Source: Apilactobacillus micheneri
GTDB lineage: Bacteria > Bacillota > Bacilli > Lactobacillales > Lactobacillaceae
Length of the DNA: 64,000 nt
Assembly: GCF_002993975.1 (NCBI RefSeq)
Contig: NZ_POSO01000004.1
Span: 156,532 to 220,531, forward strand
Direction: 5' to 3'
The position numbers and the translations under genes were made by a program. Of this stretch, positions 20,694-28,979 are shown one piece after another; position 1 is the first letter of the stretch; the number at the start of each line of letters is the position of its first letter. The notes beneath the pieces were generated by a model. The model saw nothing but the letters and a program-made list of their open reading frames with translations. It was not told where the DNA came from and searched no databases.

Positions 20694-21572
20694 TCAATTC
20701 TTAATTTCATGATATATATTATAAACTTCTTGCTTTCTAACTTCGTGGATTTTAGCAACTTTTTTAATTGCAGCATTAGGTTTCATATCATGATTAATAA
20801 AATGGTCAACTTGTTCCGAAATAGATAATACTGATAAAGCATCTTCCTCAACGTTATCAGGATTATTATTACCATCAATAATAATAACAAATTCACCGCG
20901 TATTTGATTATTACTTGCCCAATTAATTAATTCTTCAATACTTCCACGAGTAAATTCTTCAAATTTTTTAGTTAATTCACGGCAAAGAACTACTTTTCTA
21001 TCAACACCCATAACCTTTTTAATATTTTTTAGCGTTTTAAGTAAACGATGGGGTGCTTCATAAATTATTAACGACTCTTTATGATTATTTAAATTTTCTA
21101 ATTCACTAATTTGATCACTATTTTTTCGTTTTAAAAATCCATAAAAATAAAATGGTTGTGGGTTTAATCCAGAAGCTATTAATGCAGTAATTCCAGCATT
21201 AGCACCAGGCAATGGTACAACACTAATATCATTTTCCACACAAGCAGAAACTAATTCATGTCCTGGATCACTAATTGATGGCATTCCAGCATCGCTAACT
21301 TGAGCAATTGAAATACCAGAATTTAGTTCTTCAATTAATTCAGGAATACGACGTTCTTTGTTATCTTCTCTAAAGCTAATTTTTTTGCTTTCAATTTCAA
21401 AATGATTTAATAACTGTTGTGTATGACTAGGATTTTCAGCTGCAATAATATCAACTGATTTCAATATCTTAATCGCCCTAAATGTCATATCATCCAAGTT
21501 TCCAATTGGTGTCGGAACTAAATAAAGTTTACCTTTATCATTGTTTCCAGTAAAACTATGTTGAATATTCAA
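20694..21572 (-). CDS. rsmI: 16S rRNA (cytidine1402-2'-O)-methyltransferase RsmI
   Basis: SAM-dependent tetrapyrrole-methylase-fold enzyme that 2'-O-methylates C1402 in the ribosomal P site. The 292 residues begin with GKLYLVPTPIGNLDDMTFRA (about 14-33), the RsmI hallmark, followed by AAENPSHTQQLL, SDAGMPSISDPG and the LPGANAGITALIASGL segment. A C-terminal extension (about 225-292) ends in a helix-turn-helix-like tail. It lies 17 bases after yabA, as in Bacillus. Confidence 0.96.
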   Translation of the reverse strand: MNIQHSFTGNNDKGKLYLVPTPIGNLDDMTFRAIKILKSVDIIAAENPSHTQQLLNHFEIESKKISFREDNKERRIPELIEELNSGISIAQVSDAGMPSISDPGHELVSACVENDISVVPLPGANAGITALIASGLNPQPFYFYGFLKRKNSDQISELENLNNHKESLIIYEAPHRLLKTLKNIKKVMGVDRKVVLCRELTKKFEEFTRGSIEELINWASNNQIRGEFVIIIDGNNNPDNVEEDALSVLSISEQVDHFINHDMKPNAAIKKVAKIHEVRKQEVYNIYHEIKN

Positions 21573-21589
21573 TTTAATCCTCCATAAAA

Positions 21590-21925
21590 CTATCTATTTA
21601 AAATTTCGTTGCAGAAGATACAGCTTTCATTATCTTCACGATGAGTCCCATAAAATTGATTACATACATGAAAGCCTTCATTGTAAAGTTTTTCTAAATT
21701 TTTACGTGATTTAGACAAGCGGGGTTCTTTAATACTTTCAACGTTTTTATCATCAATTTTTTGTTCTTCTATAAATTCATGGAGATGTTGATTTTCAATT
21801 TTTAATTCCGCGTTTTCTTCTAACACTTCAGCTAAACCCTCTCTTAATTCAGAAAATTTAGTTAGCATTAATTGAGTTTGTGCTTCCATATTTTTGAATC
21901 CATCATATAATTCACGTTTATCCAA
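21590..21925 (-). CDS. yabA: replication initiation control protein YabA
   Basis: A 111-residue protein with an N-terminal leucine-zipper coiled coil (about 1-65) and a C-terminal zinc-binding tail HVCNQFYGTHRED-ESCIFC (roughly 86-107). YabA binds DnaA and the DnaN sliding clamp and restrains over-initiation of replication. Position between holB and rsmI agrees with Bacillus, except that the ricT gene found between them there is missing. Confidence 0.93.
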   Translation of the reverse strand: MDKRELYDGFKNMEAQTQLMLTKFSELREGLAEVLEENAELKIENQHLHEFIEEQKIDDKNVESIKEPRLSKSRKNLEKLYNEGFHVCNQFYGTHREDNESCIFCNEILNR

Positions 21926-21953
21926 TTAAAATCCACTCCATTTTTTAAATTAA

Positions 21954-22961
21954 TTATCGGTTTAAAATGTTCATAATCTTCAGTGTTATCGATTCTAATA
22001 TATTTTGAAAACTAACATTAATTGATATTTGTTTGTTACACCCTAAAATGATTTTTAAAATTTGAACTAAGGTTTTAGATGAAATTTTATTAGCAAGTAA
22101 TTCTATATTTTTTTCGTTATTTGGAAAGCTAAATTGACCCAGTTTTAAATATTTATAGTTTAATACATCTTCAAAAATGGCAATCATCATATTAATAACC
22201 GGTGCTCTATGATCTTTGTCAATTACTAATGGCATGAAATTAGATTGAATGGTAACAAATGCTTCTGCATCATTATTTACGATTAAATCAAACCAATTTC
22301 CAACTGAATTTTGCATTTTACTTAGCCAATCATCCTCTTGCCAAACTTTTACCATTTCAGTACTGTTAGTTAATTTATTAACTAAATGCAATTGGCTTTT
22401 GAGAATACCCATCTTACTTAACTTGTCTTCAAAAGAATCGGTATCCAAATGTTGTAACTCAATAACTTGAGTTCTAGAAATAATTGTAGGTAAAATCAAA
22501 TTCATATTAGTAGTTAGTAGAAATGAAAAAATATTGTTACCAGGTTCTTCAATAAATTTCAAAAGACTATTAGCAGCTCCACTAGTCATTTTTTCTGCAT
22601 CTTGAATAATGAATACCTTTTTGTTTCCTTCAAGACCACTTTTAGAAAATTCATCTTTTAAATATCTAACCTGATCAACTTTTATACTTTGACCATCAGG
22701 CTTTATAATAACAACGTCTGGATGTTGCTGTTCAGTAATACGCCGACATTCATTACATTGTCCACAAGGATAGCCATTTTTACGATTAGGGCAAAAAATT
22801 CCCATCGTAATAAACAAAGCAAGAGCTAACTTACCAACTCCAGATTCGCCATTAAATAGATATGAATGAGATAATTCATTTCTTGTAATAACCTTAATAA
22901 AGTTTTCAGATAGACGAGGTTGTTTACTAGTTACTTCATTAATTACGTTGTTTTCATTCAT
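21954..22961 (-). CDS. holB: DNA polymerase III subunit delta'
   Basis: Clamp-loader subunit of 335 residues. The N-terminal AAA+ domain has a degenerate P-loop GESGVGKLAL (about 38-47), a zinc-binding module (CPNRKNGYPCGQCNECRR split over about 57-74) and the SRT motif of sensor residues (TIISRTQVI). It lacks the last Walker A Ser/Thr, normal for delta'. Downstream of yaaQ and upstream of yabA on one strand. Confidence 0.93.
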   Translation of the reverse strand: MNENNVINEVTSKQPRLSENFIKVITRNELSHSYLFNGESGVGKLALALFITMGIFCPNRKNGYPCGQCNECRRITEQQHPDVVIIKPDGQSIKVDQVRYLKDEFSKSGLEGNKKVFIIQDAEKMTSGAANSLLKFIEEPGNNIFSFLLTTNMNLILPTIISRTQVIELQHLDTDSFEDKLSKMGILKSQLHLVNKLTNSTEMVKVWQEDDWLSKMQNSVGNWFDLIVNNDAEAFVTIQSNFMPLVIDKDHRAPVINMMIAIFEDVLNYKYLKLGQFSFPNNEKNIELLANKISSKTLVQILKIILGCNKQISINVSFQNILESITLKIMNILNR

Positions 22962-22974
22962 TAAATTACCTCAA

Positions 22975-23301
22975 TTAGAAATGATAAAGATTATCCATTG
23001 GCATTTCCATAACAATAGATCCACCAACTTCAATTTTAACGGGGTAAGAAGCATCAGATACTCCACCGTCTAAATTAACTGGAGGGGTCATATATTGTTC
23101 GCGCTTTCTAGAAACTTTCTTAATCAAATCCAGAACTTCTTGTACTCTTTCATCTTTTATTCCAATCATAAAAGTAGTATTACCAGACTTTAAAAAACCA
23201 CCAGTGGTGGATAACTTAGTTTGTTGAATATTATTTTTTACGAATTGAGATTGAAGTTTATTAGCATCTTTATTTTGAATAATTACAATTAATAATTTCA
23301 T
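22975..23301 (-). CDS. cyclic-di-AMP receptor DarA/PstA (YaaQ)
   Basis: A 108-residue PII-like protein opening MKLLIVIIQNKDANKLQSQF, with the TTGGFLKSGNTTFMIG segment (about 32-47) that forms the nucleotide pocket in the PstA/DarA family. It binds cyclic di-AMP; the downstream target in lactobacilli is not established. Conserved position between tmk and holB. Confidence 0.92.
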   Translation of the reverse strand: MKLLIVIIQNKDANKLQSQFVKNNIQQTKLSTTGGFLKSGNTTFMIGIKDERVQEVLDLIKKVSRKREQYMTPPVNLDGGVSDASYPVKIEVGGSIVMEMPMDNLYHF

Positions 23302-23326
23302 TATAGTTCACTCCTTAAAATTGTTG

Positions 23327-23968
23327 TTACATAAATTCATTAACATGTTTTTTCATAATACTTAAAACATCACTATAAACATCTGCTATTGGCTTAGTAG
23401 CATCAACAACTTTTACCCGACCAGGATTATCATGAACAATGTCTTGATAAGCTTTATGAACACGCTTATGAAAATCGACTGTCTCAACATCCAATCGATC
23501 AATATCATTAGCATTGCGATTCTTAGCAATTCTTTTTAATCCAACTTCAACTGGAATATCAAAATAAATTGTTAAGTCCGGTAAGAATCCTTCAGTAGCA
23601 AATTGATTCATATCATAAACTAGTTGTTCACCAATTTTACGACCACCGCCTTGATAAGCAATCGAACTATCTAAAAAGCGATCACATATTACTAACTTAT
23701 TTTCGCTCAAAGCAGGTTTGACTGTTTGGACAATATTTTGTCTTCTAGAGGCTGCATATAATAATGCTTCAGTTCTAGAGTCCATTTTAGTATTTTCACG
23801 ATCTAAAATCACATTTCTAATACTTTCAGCAATGTGATTACCACCAGGTTCACGACTGGTAACTAATTTAGATCCCAATTTAAGTTGTAAATTATCTAAT
23901 AATTTATTTAGTACAGTCGTTTTACCTGCACCATCAGGACCCTCAAAAGTAACAAATTTACCTGCCAT
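23327..23968 (-). CDS. tmk: thymidylate kinase
   Basis: Phosphorylates dTMP to dTDP. The 213 residues carry the P-loop GPDGAGKTT (10-18), the DR motif in VICDRFLDSSIAYQG, and a lid segment GGGRKIGEQ. Located upstream of yaaQ; a terminator separates it from yaaL further upstream, so it likely starts a new transcript. Confidence 0.97.
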   Translation of the reverse strand: MAGKFVTFEGPDGAGKTTVLNKLLDNLQLKLGSKLVTSREPGGNHIAESIRNVILDRENTKMDSRTEALLYAASRRQNIVQTVKPALSENKLVICDRFLDSSIAYQGGGRKIGEQLVYDMNQFATEGFLPDLTIYFDIPVEVGLKRIAKNRNANDIDRLDVETVDFHKRVHKAYQDIVHDNPGRVKVVDATKPIADVYSDVLSIMKKHVNEFM

Positions 23969-24033
23969 ATTAATTCACTCACTTTTTTTATTTATGTAAC
24001 AATTGTACTTTAATTTTTACTTTTCAACAAATG

Positions 24034-24075
24034 AAAAAAAGTGTCAAAATCTGAAAAAGACTTTAACACTTTTTT
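24034..24075 (-). terminator. intrinsic terminator after yaaL
   Basis: AAAAAGTGT and ACACTTTTT pair with an imperfect upper stem; A and T runs flank it, giving a U tract on the minus strand directly past the yaaL stop. Confidence 0.75.
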
Positions 24076-24077
24076 AT

Positions 24078-24335
24078 TTAATAATCTATTACTGAAGATT
24101 GAATTCTATTGTTATGAACATTACGTTCTCTTGCTTCTCGGTATAAAAATAAATACTTGGCTTTAGATAATTGAGTTTGAGCGATAATTTCTTCATCAAT
24201 TTCTGAAACTGCTCTTTCAGTTTCTTGAGCCTTATCCCATTGATCTTTTGCTCGATCAATAGAATCTAATAGAAATTCATCATATTGTGCACCCACATTT
24301 TTAAAATTTTTTCTAAAACCTAACATTTTTAACAC
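24078..24335 (-). CDS. yaaL: YaaL-like DUF2508 protein
   Basis: An 85-residue, highly charged helical protein that overlaps no other gene and begins two bases after the recR stop. It matches the DUF2508 family by position (recR-yaaL) and by the LLDSIDRAKDQWDKAQ and KYLFLYREARERNVHNN segments. Function is not known; linkage to recombination genes is the only hint. Confidence 0.85.
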   Translation of the reverse strand: MLKMLGFRKNFKNVGAQYDEFLLDSIDRAKDQWDKAQETERAVSEIDEEIIAQTQLSKAKYLFLYREARERNVHNNRIQSSVIDY

Positions 24336-24337
24336 CT

Positions 24338-24937
24338 CTATATTTCAGTTCTACCAGAAACCGCTCTAGACAAAGTCATTTCATCAGCATACTCAATATC
24401 ACTGCCAACCGATAGTCCATGTGCTAATCTAGTAACTTTAATTCCAGCTGGCTTGATTAACCTGGAAAGATACATAGCTGTAGCTTCACCCTCAGGCGTA
24501 GCATTAGTTGCAATGATTACTTCTTTAATATTGGAATTAGTCTGTAATCGTTTAATTAAAGATTTAATGTTCAAATCTTCTGGCCCAGTACCTTCAATTG
24601 GAGAAAGAACTCCACCAAGTACATGGTATAAGCCATGATAGCTTTTCATTTTTTCCATAACCATAATATCTTTAGGCTGTTCTACAACCAATACAATATT
24701 TTGGTCACGACTTTTATCCTTACAAATAACACATGGATCTTCTTCAGTTAGATTTCCACATATAGAACAATATCTTAATTTATCTTTAGTTTCTTTCAAA
24801 GCAGATGAAAACTTGGAAACATCATCAGCATTCATATCTACTACAAAATAAGCTAATCTAATCGCTGTTTTATGCCCAATTCCAGGTAAGCGCATAAAAC
24901 TATCGATTAGCTTAGCAACTGGTTCAGGATATTGCAT
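24338..24937 (-). CDS. recR: recombination mediator protein RecR
   Basis: Part of the RecFOR pathway that loads RecA on gapped DNA. The 199 residues contain a helix-hairpin-helix ([15 protein letters not shown], about 18-32), a four-cysteine zinc finger (CSIC...CVIC, about 57-72) and a Toprim domain ([12 protein letters not shown] onward). Complete length. It follows ebfC by 20 bases. Confidence 0.97.
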   Translation of the reverse strand: MQYPEPVAKLIDSFMRLPGIGHKTAIRLAYFVVDMNADDVSKFSSALKETKDKLRYCSICGNLTEEDPCVICKDKSRDQNIVLVVEQPKDIMVMEKMKSYHGLYHVLGGVLSPIEGTGPEDLNIKSLIKRLQTNSNIKEVIIATNATPEGEATAMYLSRLIKPAGIKVTRLAHGLSVGSDIEYADEMTLSRAVSGRTEI

Positions 24938-24957
24938 AATATACCTTCTTTATAAAA

Positions 24958-25269
24958 TTACATCCCAGGAATTCCCTTAGTGTATTTACCTAATGAATCT
25001 TGAGTTTCTTTATCAATTTGTGATAGTGCATCATTAACCGCACTAATTACTAAATCAGACATCATGTCTGGATCATCTGGATCAATAGCTTCTGGCTTAA
25101 TTTGCATATCTTTCATTTTACGATCACCAGAAAAAACTACCTTAACCATATCTTCAGGAGCCTTACCAGTAAATTCTTTACTATTGATTTGTTCTTGTTC
25201 AGCACCCATTTGTTTTTGCATTTGTTTAACTTGTTTCATCATCTTTCCCATGTTCATACCATTCATCAT
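24958..25269 (-). CDS. nucleoid-associated protein, YbaB/EbfC family
   Basis: A 103-residue DNA-binding protein with the Met/Gln/Lys-rich start ([17 protein letters not shown]) typical of the family and the [14 protein letters not shown] helix near the C-terminus. Two start codons are adjacent ([11 protein letters not shown]); AGGAG lies before the first. Located between dnaX and recR, the conserved position of yaaK. Confidence 0.94.
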   Translation of the reverse strand: MMNGMNMGKMMKQVKQMQKQMGAEQEQINSKEFTGKAPEDMVKVVFSGDRKMKDMQIKPEAIDPDDPDMMSDLVISAVNDALSQIDKETQDSLGKYTKGIPGM

Positions 25270-25284
25270 AAGTCTTATATCTCC

Positions 25285-27075
25285 TTAATCATTTTTTAAA
25301 TTGATAATATCATCACCAAACATATCTTTGGCTTTTTTCACAATCTCTGAATCATCTGGATTGTTCTCAACATTATTATCATGTTTTTCTTCATTTTTTT
25401 CAATAGTAGAATGTTCTGAATCATTATTATTTTCGGATTCTTCATGATTATTTTTTCGATTAACTAAATAATCTTTTCTAATTTCTGGCCATCTATCACT
25501 TGGCACAAATACAATTTTAGGAACATAACCTAAAATACGATCCATTCCATTTTCTAATGCATCACTAAGTTCAGTGTCTGAATTAGCTTTTTGGAATAAG
25601 AAAGGATATTCAAAAGAAACAATTACACCATTGCTACTTGCAGCAACTGGCTTAGAAACATGCATCATCGCACGTTGCGTAACATCCAATGATTGTAATA
25701 ATTCATCCCAAATATTTTGCAAATTATTTAAGTTTTCACGAGTAGCATTATCCAACACTGGATAAACTTTACTTAAGTTGACTCTTGCTCCCTTATTAGA
25801 AGTTTTTGCTTTAGGTTTATTAATTGTTTCAGCACTTTGATTAGATACCGTTTGTTGCTCACTTATTGGTTGCTTACTTCTTCCACTGTTTAATTGATTG
25901 ATCTGATCATTTAATGAAGAAACTTGCTCATTTAAATGTTGAATTTGTTGCTTTAATTTTGAATTATCATCACTAGATTCATTTTTAACATCATAATTAT
26001 TAGATAATTTAACAGTTAAAACATCTAAATATACATCCGGATGCATTGTATAGCGCATCTGTGATTGAACATCATTTAACTGGTTTATCATTTTATAAAC
26101 TATTTGATCATTAATTTGTTTAGATAAACTTTTAAAATCATCATCAATAATTCCTAACTCAGCGGATTCAACCATTTCAGGAGATTGTTGATACAATAGA
26201 ATATCTTGACAATAATTGATTAAGTCTTCGATAAATCTGCTAGCATCTTTGCCCTCTTTTAAAATGTCTTGAACATTCATTAATGCTGATTTGACATCAT
26301 GTTGAATAACACAATACAAATATTTAGTCATGACTGTTTTAGTCACACTTCCAGTAACCTGTAATGCATTTTCATAAGTCACATGATCAGAACCAAATGA
26401 TAAAACCTGGTCTAAAATACTTAAAGCATCACGCATACCACCCTCAGCTGACTTAGCGATTACCTTTAAAGCCTTATCATCATAGTCCATATTTTTTTGT
26501 TTTAAAATAAATTCCATTCTATCTAAAATATCTTTAGAAGTAATCCTTCTAAAATCAAATCTTTGAACTCTTGAAATAATGGTAGCTGGAATCTTTTGTG
26601 GTTCAGTTGTAGCTAAAATAAAGATAACATGTGCAGGTGGTTCTTCTAATGTTTTCAGTAAAGCATTGAAAGCACCTGTTGATAGCATATGAACTTCATC
26701 AATAATATAAACTTTATATTCAGCTTCTGTTGGTGCATATTTAGCCTTATCACGTACTTCTCTAATCTCTTCAACCCCATTATTTGAGGCAGCATCAATT
26801 TCGATTACATCGTTTAAAGTTCCATTAGTAATGCTTTTACAAATATCACATTCATTGCAAGGCTCACCATTTTGTTTATTGGGACAATTAATAGCTTTAG
26901 CTAAAATTTTAGCAGCCGAAGTTTTTCCAGTTCCACGAGGTCCCGCAAATAAATAAGCATGACTTAATTGATTAGTAATGATTGCATTTTTTAAAGTAGT
27001 AGTAATAACATCCTGACCAATTACGTCATCAAAACGTTGCGGACGCCAAACACGGTATAAAGCTTGATAGCTCAT
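25285..27075 (-). CDS. dnaX: DNA polymerase III subunits gamma/tau
   Basis: Clamp-loader ATPase that also tethers the polymerase core and helicase. In 596 residues: P-loop GPRGTGKTS (45-53), zinc module CPNKQNGEPCNECDIC, the DEVHMLS box, and the SRVQRFDFRR sensor segment. The region from about 370 to 450 is polar and low in complexity, followed by a tau-like domain and an acidic Asn/Glu-rich tail (about 540-580). No internal frameshift site was sought or claimed. It heads the dnaX-ebfC-recR-yaaL unit downstream of SRP RNA. Confidence 0.97.
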   Translation of the reverse strand: MSYQALYRVWRPQRFDDVIGQDVITTTLKNAIITNQLSHAYLFAGPRGTGKTSAAKILAKAINCPNKQNGEPCNECDICKSITNGTLNDVIEIDAASNNGVEEIREVRDKAKYAPTEAEYKVYIIDEVHMLSTGAFNALLKTLEEPPAHVIFILATTEPQKIPATIISRVQRFDFRRITSKDILDRMEFILKQKNMDYDDKALKVIAKSAEGGMRDALSILDQVLSFGSDHVTYENALQVTGSVTKTVMTKYLYCVIQHDVKSALMNVQDILKEGKDASRFIEDLINYCQDILLYQQSPEMVESAELGIIDDDFKSLSKQINDQIVYKMINQLNDVQSQMRYTMHPDVYLDVLTVKLSNNYDVKNESSDDNSKLKQQIQHLNEQVSSLNDQINQLNSGRSKQPISEQQTVSNQSAETINKPKAKTSNKGARVNLSKVYPVLDNATRENLNNLQNIWDELLQSLDVTQRAMMHVSKPVAASSNGVIVSFEYPFLFQKANSDTELSDALENGMDRILGYVPKIVFVPSDRWPEIRKDYLVNRKNNHEESENNNDSEHSTIEKNEEKHDNNVENNPDDSEIVKKAKDMFGDDIINLKND

Positions 27076-27171
27076 GAAAAACTCCCTTTCAAATGTTAAA
27101 TATTAATTATATTATATATGCTATTTAACAATTATGCTATTGCATACATAAACTAAAAAATTATTTGGAGT

Positions 27172-27205
27172 AAAAAAAAGCTCCTAGCCATCAATTGACT
27201 AAGAG
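27172..27205 (-). terminator. intrinsic terminator between SRP RNA and dnaX
   Basis: A 9-pair stem (CTCTTAGTC with GGCTAGGAG, including G-U pairs) and a 7-base loop are followed by eight U residues on the minus strand. It ends the SRP RNA transcript or its read-through. Confidence 0.88.
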
Positions 27206-27221
27206 TTTAATTACATAAAAA

Positions 27222-27303
27222 ACAAGAAGCACAAGCGTAGAATACTTAGTGCTGCTTCCTCTCGGATCTGACACGGTTCGTAAACACAACTTTGCTTCAA
27301 GGT
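27222..27303 (-). ncRNA. ffs: signal recognition particle RNA (small bacterial type)
   Basis: On the minus strand the sequence contains GTGTCAGATCCGAG and AGGAAGCAGCACT, the conserved apical loop of bacterial 4.5S-type SRP RNA that binds Ffh. GAAGC at the 5' side pairs with GCTTC at the 3' side, closing a hairpin of about 80 bases, and a U run follows. It lies between tadA and dnaX, the usual place. Ends are approximate. Confidence 0.9.
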
Positions 27304-27318
27304 CTTTCGACATAAATA

Positions 27319-27347
27319 ATACTAACTGATTTATTATTATTTATCAA
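27319..27347 (-). promoter_or_regulatory. SRP RNA promoter overlapping the end of tadA
   Basis: -35 TTGATA (27342-27347), 17-base spacer, -10 TAGTAT (27319-27324), pointing at the SRP RNA. The -35 box lies within the last codons of tadA. Confidence 0.6.
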
Positions 27348-27825
27348 GACTATTGTTTAATTTTTTTAATAACTTTTTACGCTTTCTAGCTTTCTTAAAA
27401 AAAGTTTTCATTGCATAACTAGCTTGATCAGCTAAAATACCTTTTTCTACATTCACATGATGATTAAATCTTTGATCATCAAATATATGATAAAGGCTTT
27501 CAGATACTCCAGCTTTATAATCAGGTGCTCCATAGTATAAATTTTTAATTCTAGAATTTATTATCGCTCCTGCGCACATTAAACATGGTTCAATTGTTAC
27601 ATATAAATCACAATTTTCTAATCGCCAACTTTTTAAATAACGACAGGCATCATCAATTGCAATAATTTCAGCATGATCAAGAGCATTATTGCTATGTTCC
27701 CTTAAATTATGACCACGACCAATAATATTATTATCTTTAACGACAACTGCACCTATGGGAACTTCATTAATCAAGCTAGCTTTTTTAGCTTCATATAAAG
27801 CTTCTTTCATAAAATATTCATTCAT
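27337..27825 (-). CDS. tadA: tRNA(adenine34) deaminase TadA
   Basis: Converts A34 to inosine in tRNA anticodons, classically tRNA-Arg(ACG). The 162-residue cytidine-deaminase-fold enzyme has the zinc ligand and catalytic HAE motif (51-53) and PCLMCAGAI (80-88). It lies five bases after the methyltransferase gene and directly upstream of SRP RNA. The window also encodes a tRNA-Leu with anticodon AAG, a further possible substrate. Confidence 0.96.
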   Translation of the reverse strand: MNEYFMKEALYEAKKASLINEVPIGAVVVKDNNIIGRGHNLREHSNNALDHAEIIAIDDACRYLKSWRLENCDLYVTIEPCLMCAGAIINSRIKNLYYGAPDYKAGVSESLYHIFDDQRFNHHVNVEKGILADQASYAMKTFFKKARKRKKLLKKLNNSLDK

Positions 27826-27831
27826 AATAAA

Positions 27832-28437
27832 TTAACCTTCAAAAGTACTTTCTAAAATGTAATATCCCTTGTCTTTACGAATGATTTTACAATTTCCAAA
27901 CAATGAATTCATTAATTTTTTAGCCGATGGTGCCCCTTGTTTTTTTTGCAAAACCACTGTTAGCGTACCATTTTTCACTAAATGCTCTAAAGAACCTGAA
28001 ATCATATCATTTACAACCTTTTTACCGGCTCTAACGGGCGGATTAGTTAAAATAGCAGCAAATCTATCTTTAACATCCTCATAAATATCTGAATTATGAA
28101 TTTTAACATTTTTAACTGAATTTTGTTCGGCATTTTTTTGAGCTAAAGATAAAGCTAAATTATTCACATCTACCATTTCAAAAATACGATTTGGATAGTT
28201 TTTAGCTAACGCAATCCCCATTGGTCCATATCCGCAACCTAAATCTAGAATATTACCAGCTGGTATTTTATCCATATTTATATTTTTAACTAAGGTTGAT
28301 GATCCATAATCAACTGTTCTTTTTGAAAAAACACCATTATCAGTAGTAAATTTCAAATCATTTCCCAACAATTCATATTTCCATGTGTGGAGTTCATGGA
28401 CAACATCTGGGTTAGGTGTATAATAGTACTCGTTCAT
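27832..28437 (-). CDS. class I SAM-dependent methyltransferase (RsmC-like)
   Basis: From ATG 28437 the protein is 201 residues, beginning MNEYYYTPNPDVVHELHTW. It shows the SAM-binding loop NILDLGCGYGPMGIA (about 59-73) and the N6/N2-type motif ILTNPPVRAGK near residue 135, as in the RsmC/RlmG group that methylates guanine in rRNA. An upstream in-frame start 17 codons earlier lacks a ribosome site and is not used. The rRNA target is inference. It is immediately upstream of tadA. Confidence 0.85.
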   Translation of the reverse strand: MNEYYYTPNPDVVHELHTWKYELLGNDLKFTTDNGVFSKRTVDYGSSTLVKNINMDKIPAGNILDLGCGYGPMGIALAKNYPNRIFEMVDVNNLALSLAQKNAEQNSVKNVKIHNSDIYEDVKDRFAAILTNPPVRAGKKVVNDMISGSLEHLVKNGTLTVVLQKKQGAPSAKKLMNSLFGNCKIIRKDKGYYILESTFEG

Positions 28438-28492
28438 TTTTATATCACTCACTTCTAAAAAAATATTTATAAAATTTTTTAAAATCAATAAA

Positions 28493-28540
28493 GCACTATA
28501 CTTGGTATGTTTAGAAATTTTTCAATACTAAATATGGTGT
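28493..28540 (+). promoter_or_regulatory. tandem NrdR boxes upstream of nrdHEF
   Basis: Two 16-base boxes, GCACTATACTTGGTAT (28493-28508) and ATACTAAATATGGTGT (28525-28540), are separated by 16 bases, so their centres are three helical turns apart. This is the NrdR operator layout (consensus acaCwAtATaTwGtgt). They precede the nrdH promoter. nrdR itself is outside the window. Confidence 0.82.
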
Positions 28541-28548
28541 TTTTATGT

Positions 28549-28576
28549 TTGATTTTTTAATTTTCTGGTGTAGAAT
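28549..28576 (+). promoter_or_regulatory. nrdHEF promoter
   Basis: -35 TTGATT (28549-28554), 16-base spacer, -10 TAGAAT (28571-28576), about 70 bases before the nrdH start and just downstream of the NrdR boxes. Confidence 0.6.
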
Positions 28577-28645
28577 TTATATATAAATTAATCCGATGGA
28601 CGGAAATAAAAAAATAAATTAACAACTAGAAAGGATCATTATATC

Positions 28646-28873
28646 ATGGAAAAAGTTACCGTATATTCAAAAAATAACTGTATGCAATGCAAAATGACTA
28701 AACGTTTCTTAGGAGAACATAATATTGAATTTGTTGAAAAAAATATCAATGAACAACCAGAATATGTTGACTACCTAAAAGAAAAAGGTTTTATGTCATT
28801 ACCTGTAGTTGAAGCTGAAGGTATGAATGCTATTTCAGGCTTTAGACCAGATCAATTAAGTCAATTAGCATAG
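28646..28873 (+). CDS. nrdH: NrdH redoxin
   Basis: A 75-residue glutaredoxin-like protein with the redox motif CMQC (12-15), the form used by NrdH to reduce class Ib ribonucleotide reductase with electrons from thioredoxin reductase. The ISGFRPDQL segment near the C-terminus is also typical. GAAAGG precedes the ATG. First gene of nrdHEF under NrdR boxes. Confidence 0.96.
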   Translation: MEKVTVYSKNNCMQCKMTKRFLGEHNIEFVEKNINEQPEYVDYLKEKGFMSLPVVEAEGMNAISGFRPDQLSQLA

Positions 28874-28911
28874 TTGTTAATAAATACATTATATTATAAA
28901 ATTTAATTTTT

Positions 28912-28935
28912 GGCGAAACCGCTAATGGTCTCGCC
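28912..28935 (+). promoter_or_regulatory. hairpin between nrdH and nrdE
   Basis: GGCGAAACC and GGTCTCGCC form a 9-pair stem with one mismatch and a 6-base loop, followed by a weak U-rich run. It could be an attenuator or a processing/stability element that sets the ratio of nrdH to nrdEF message. Role is inference. Confidence 0.5.
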
Positions 28936-28979
28936 ATATTTTATCTAATAATCAAAAAATTATGAAAGAGTGGTTGTAA

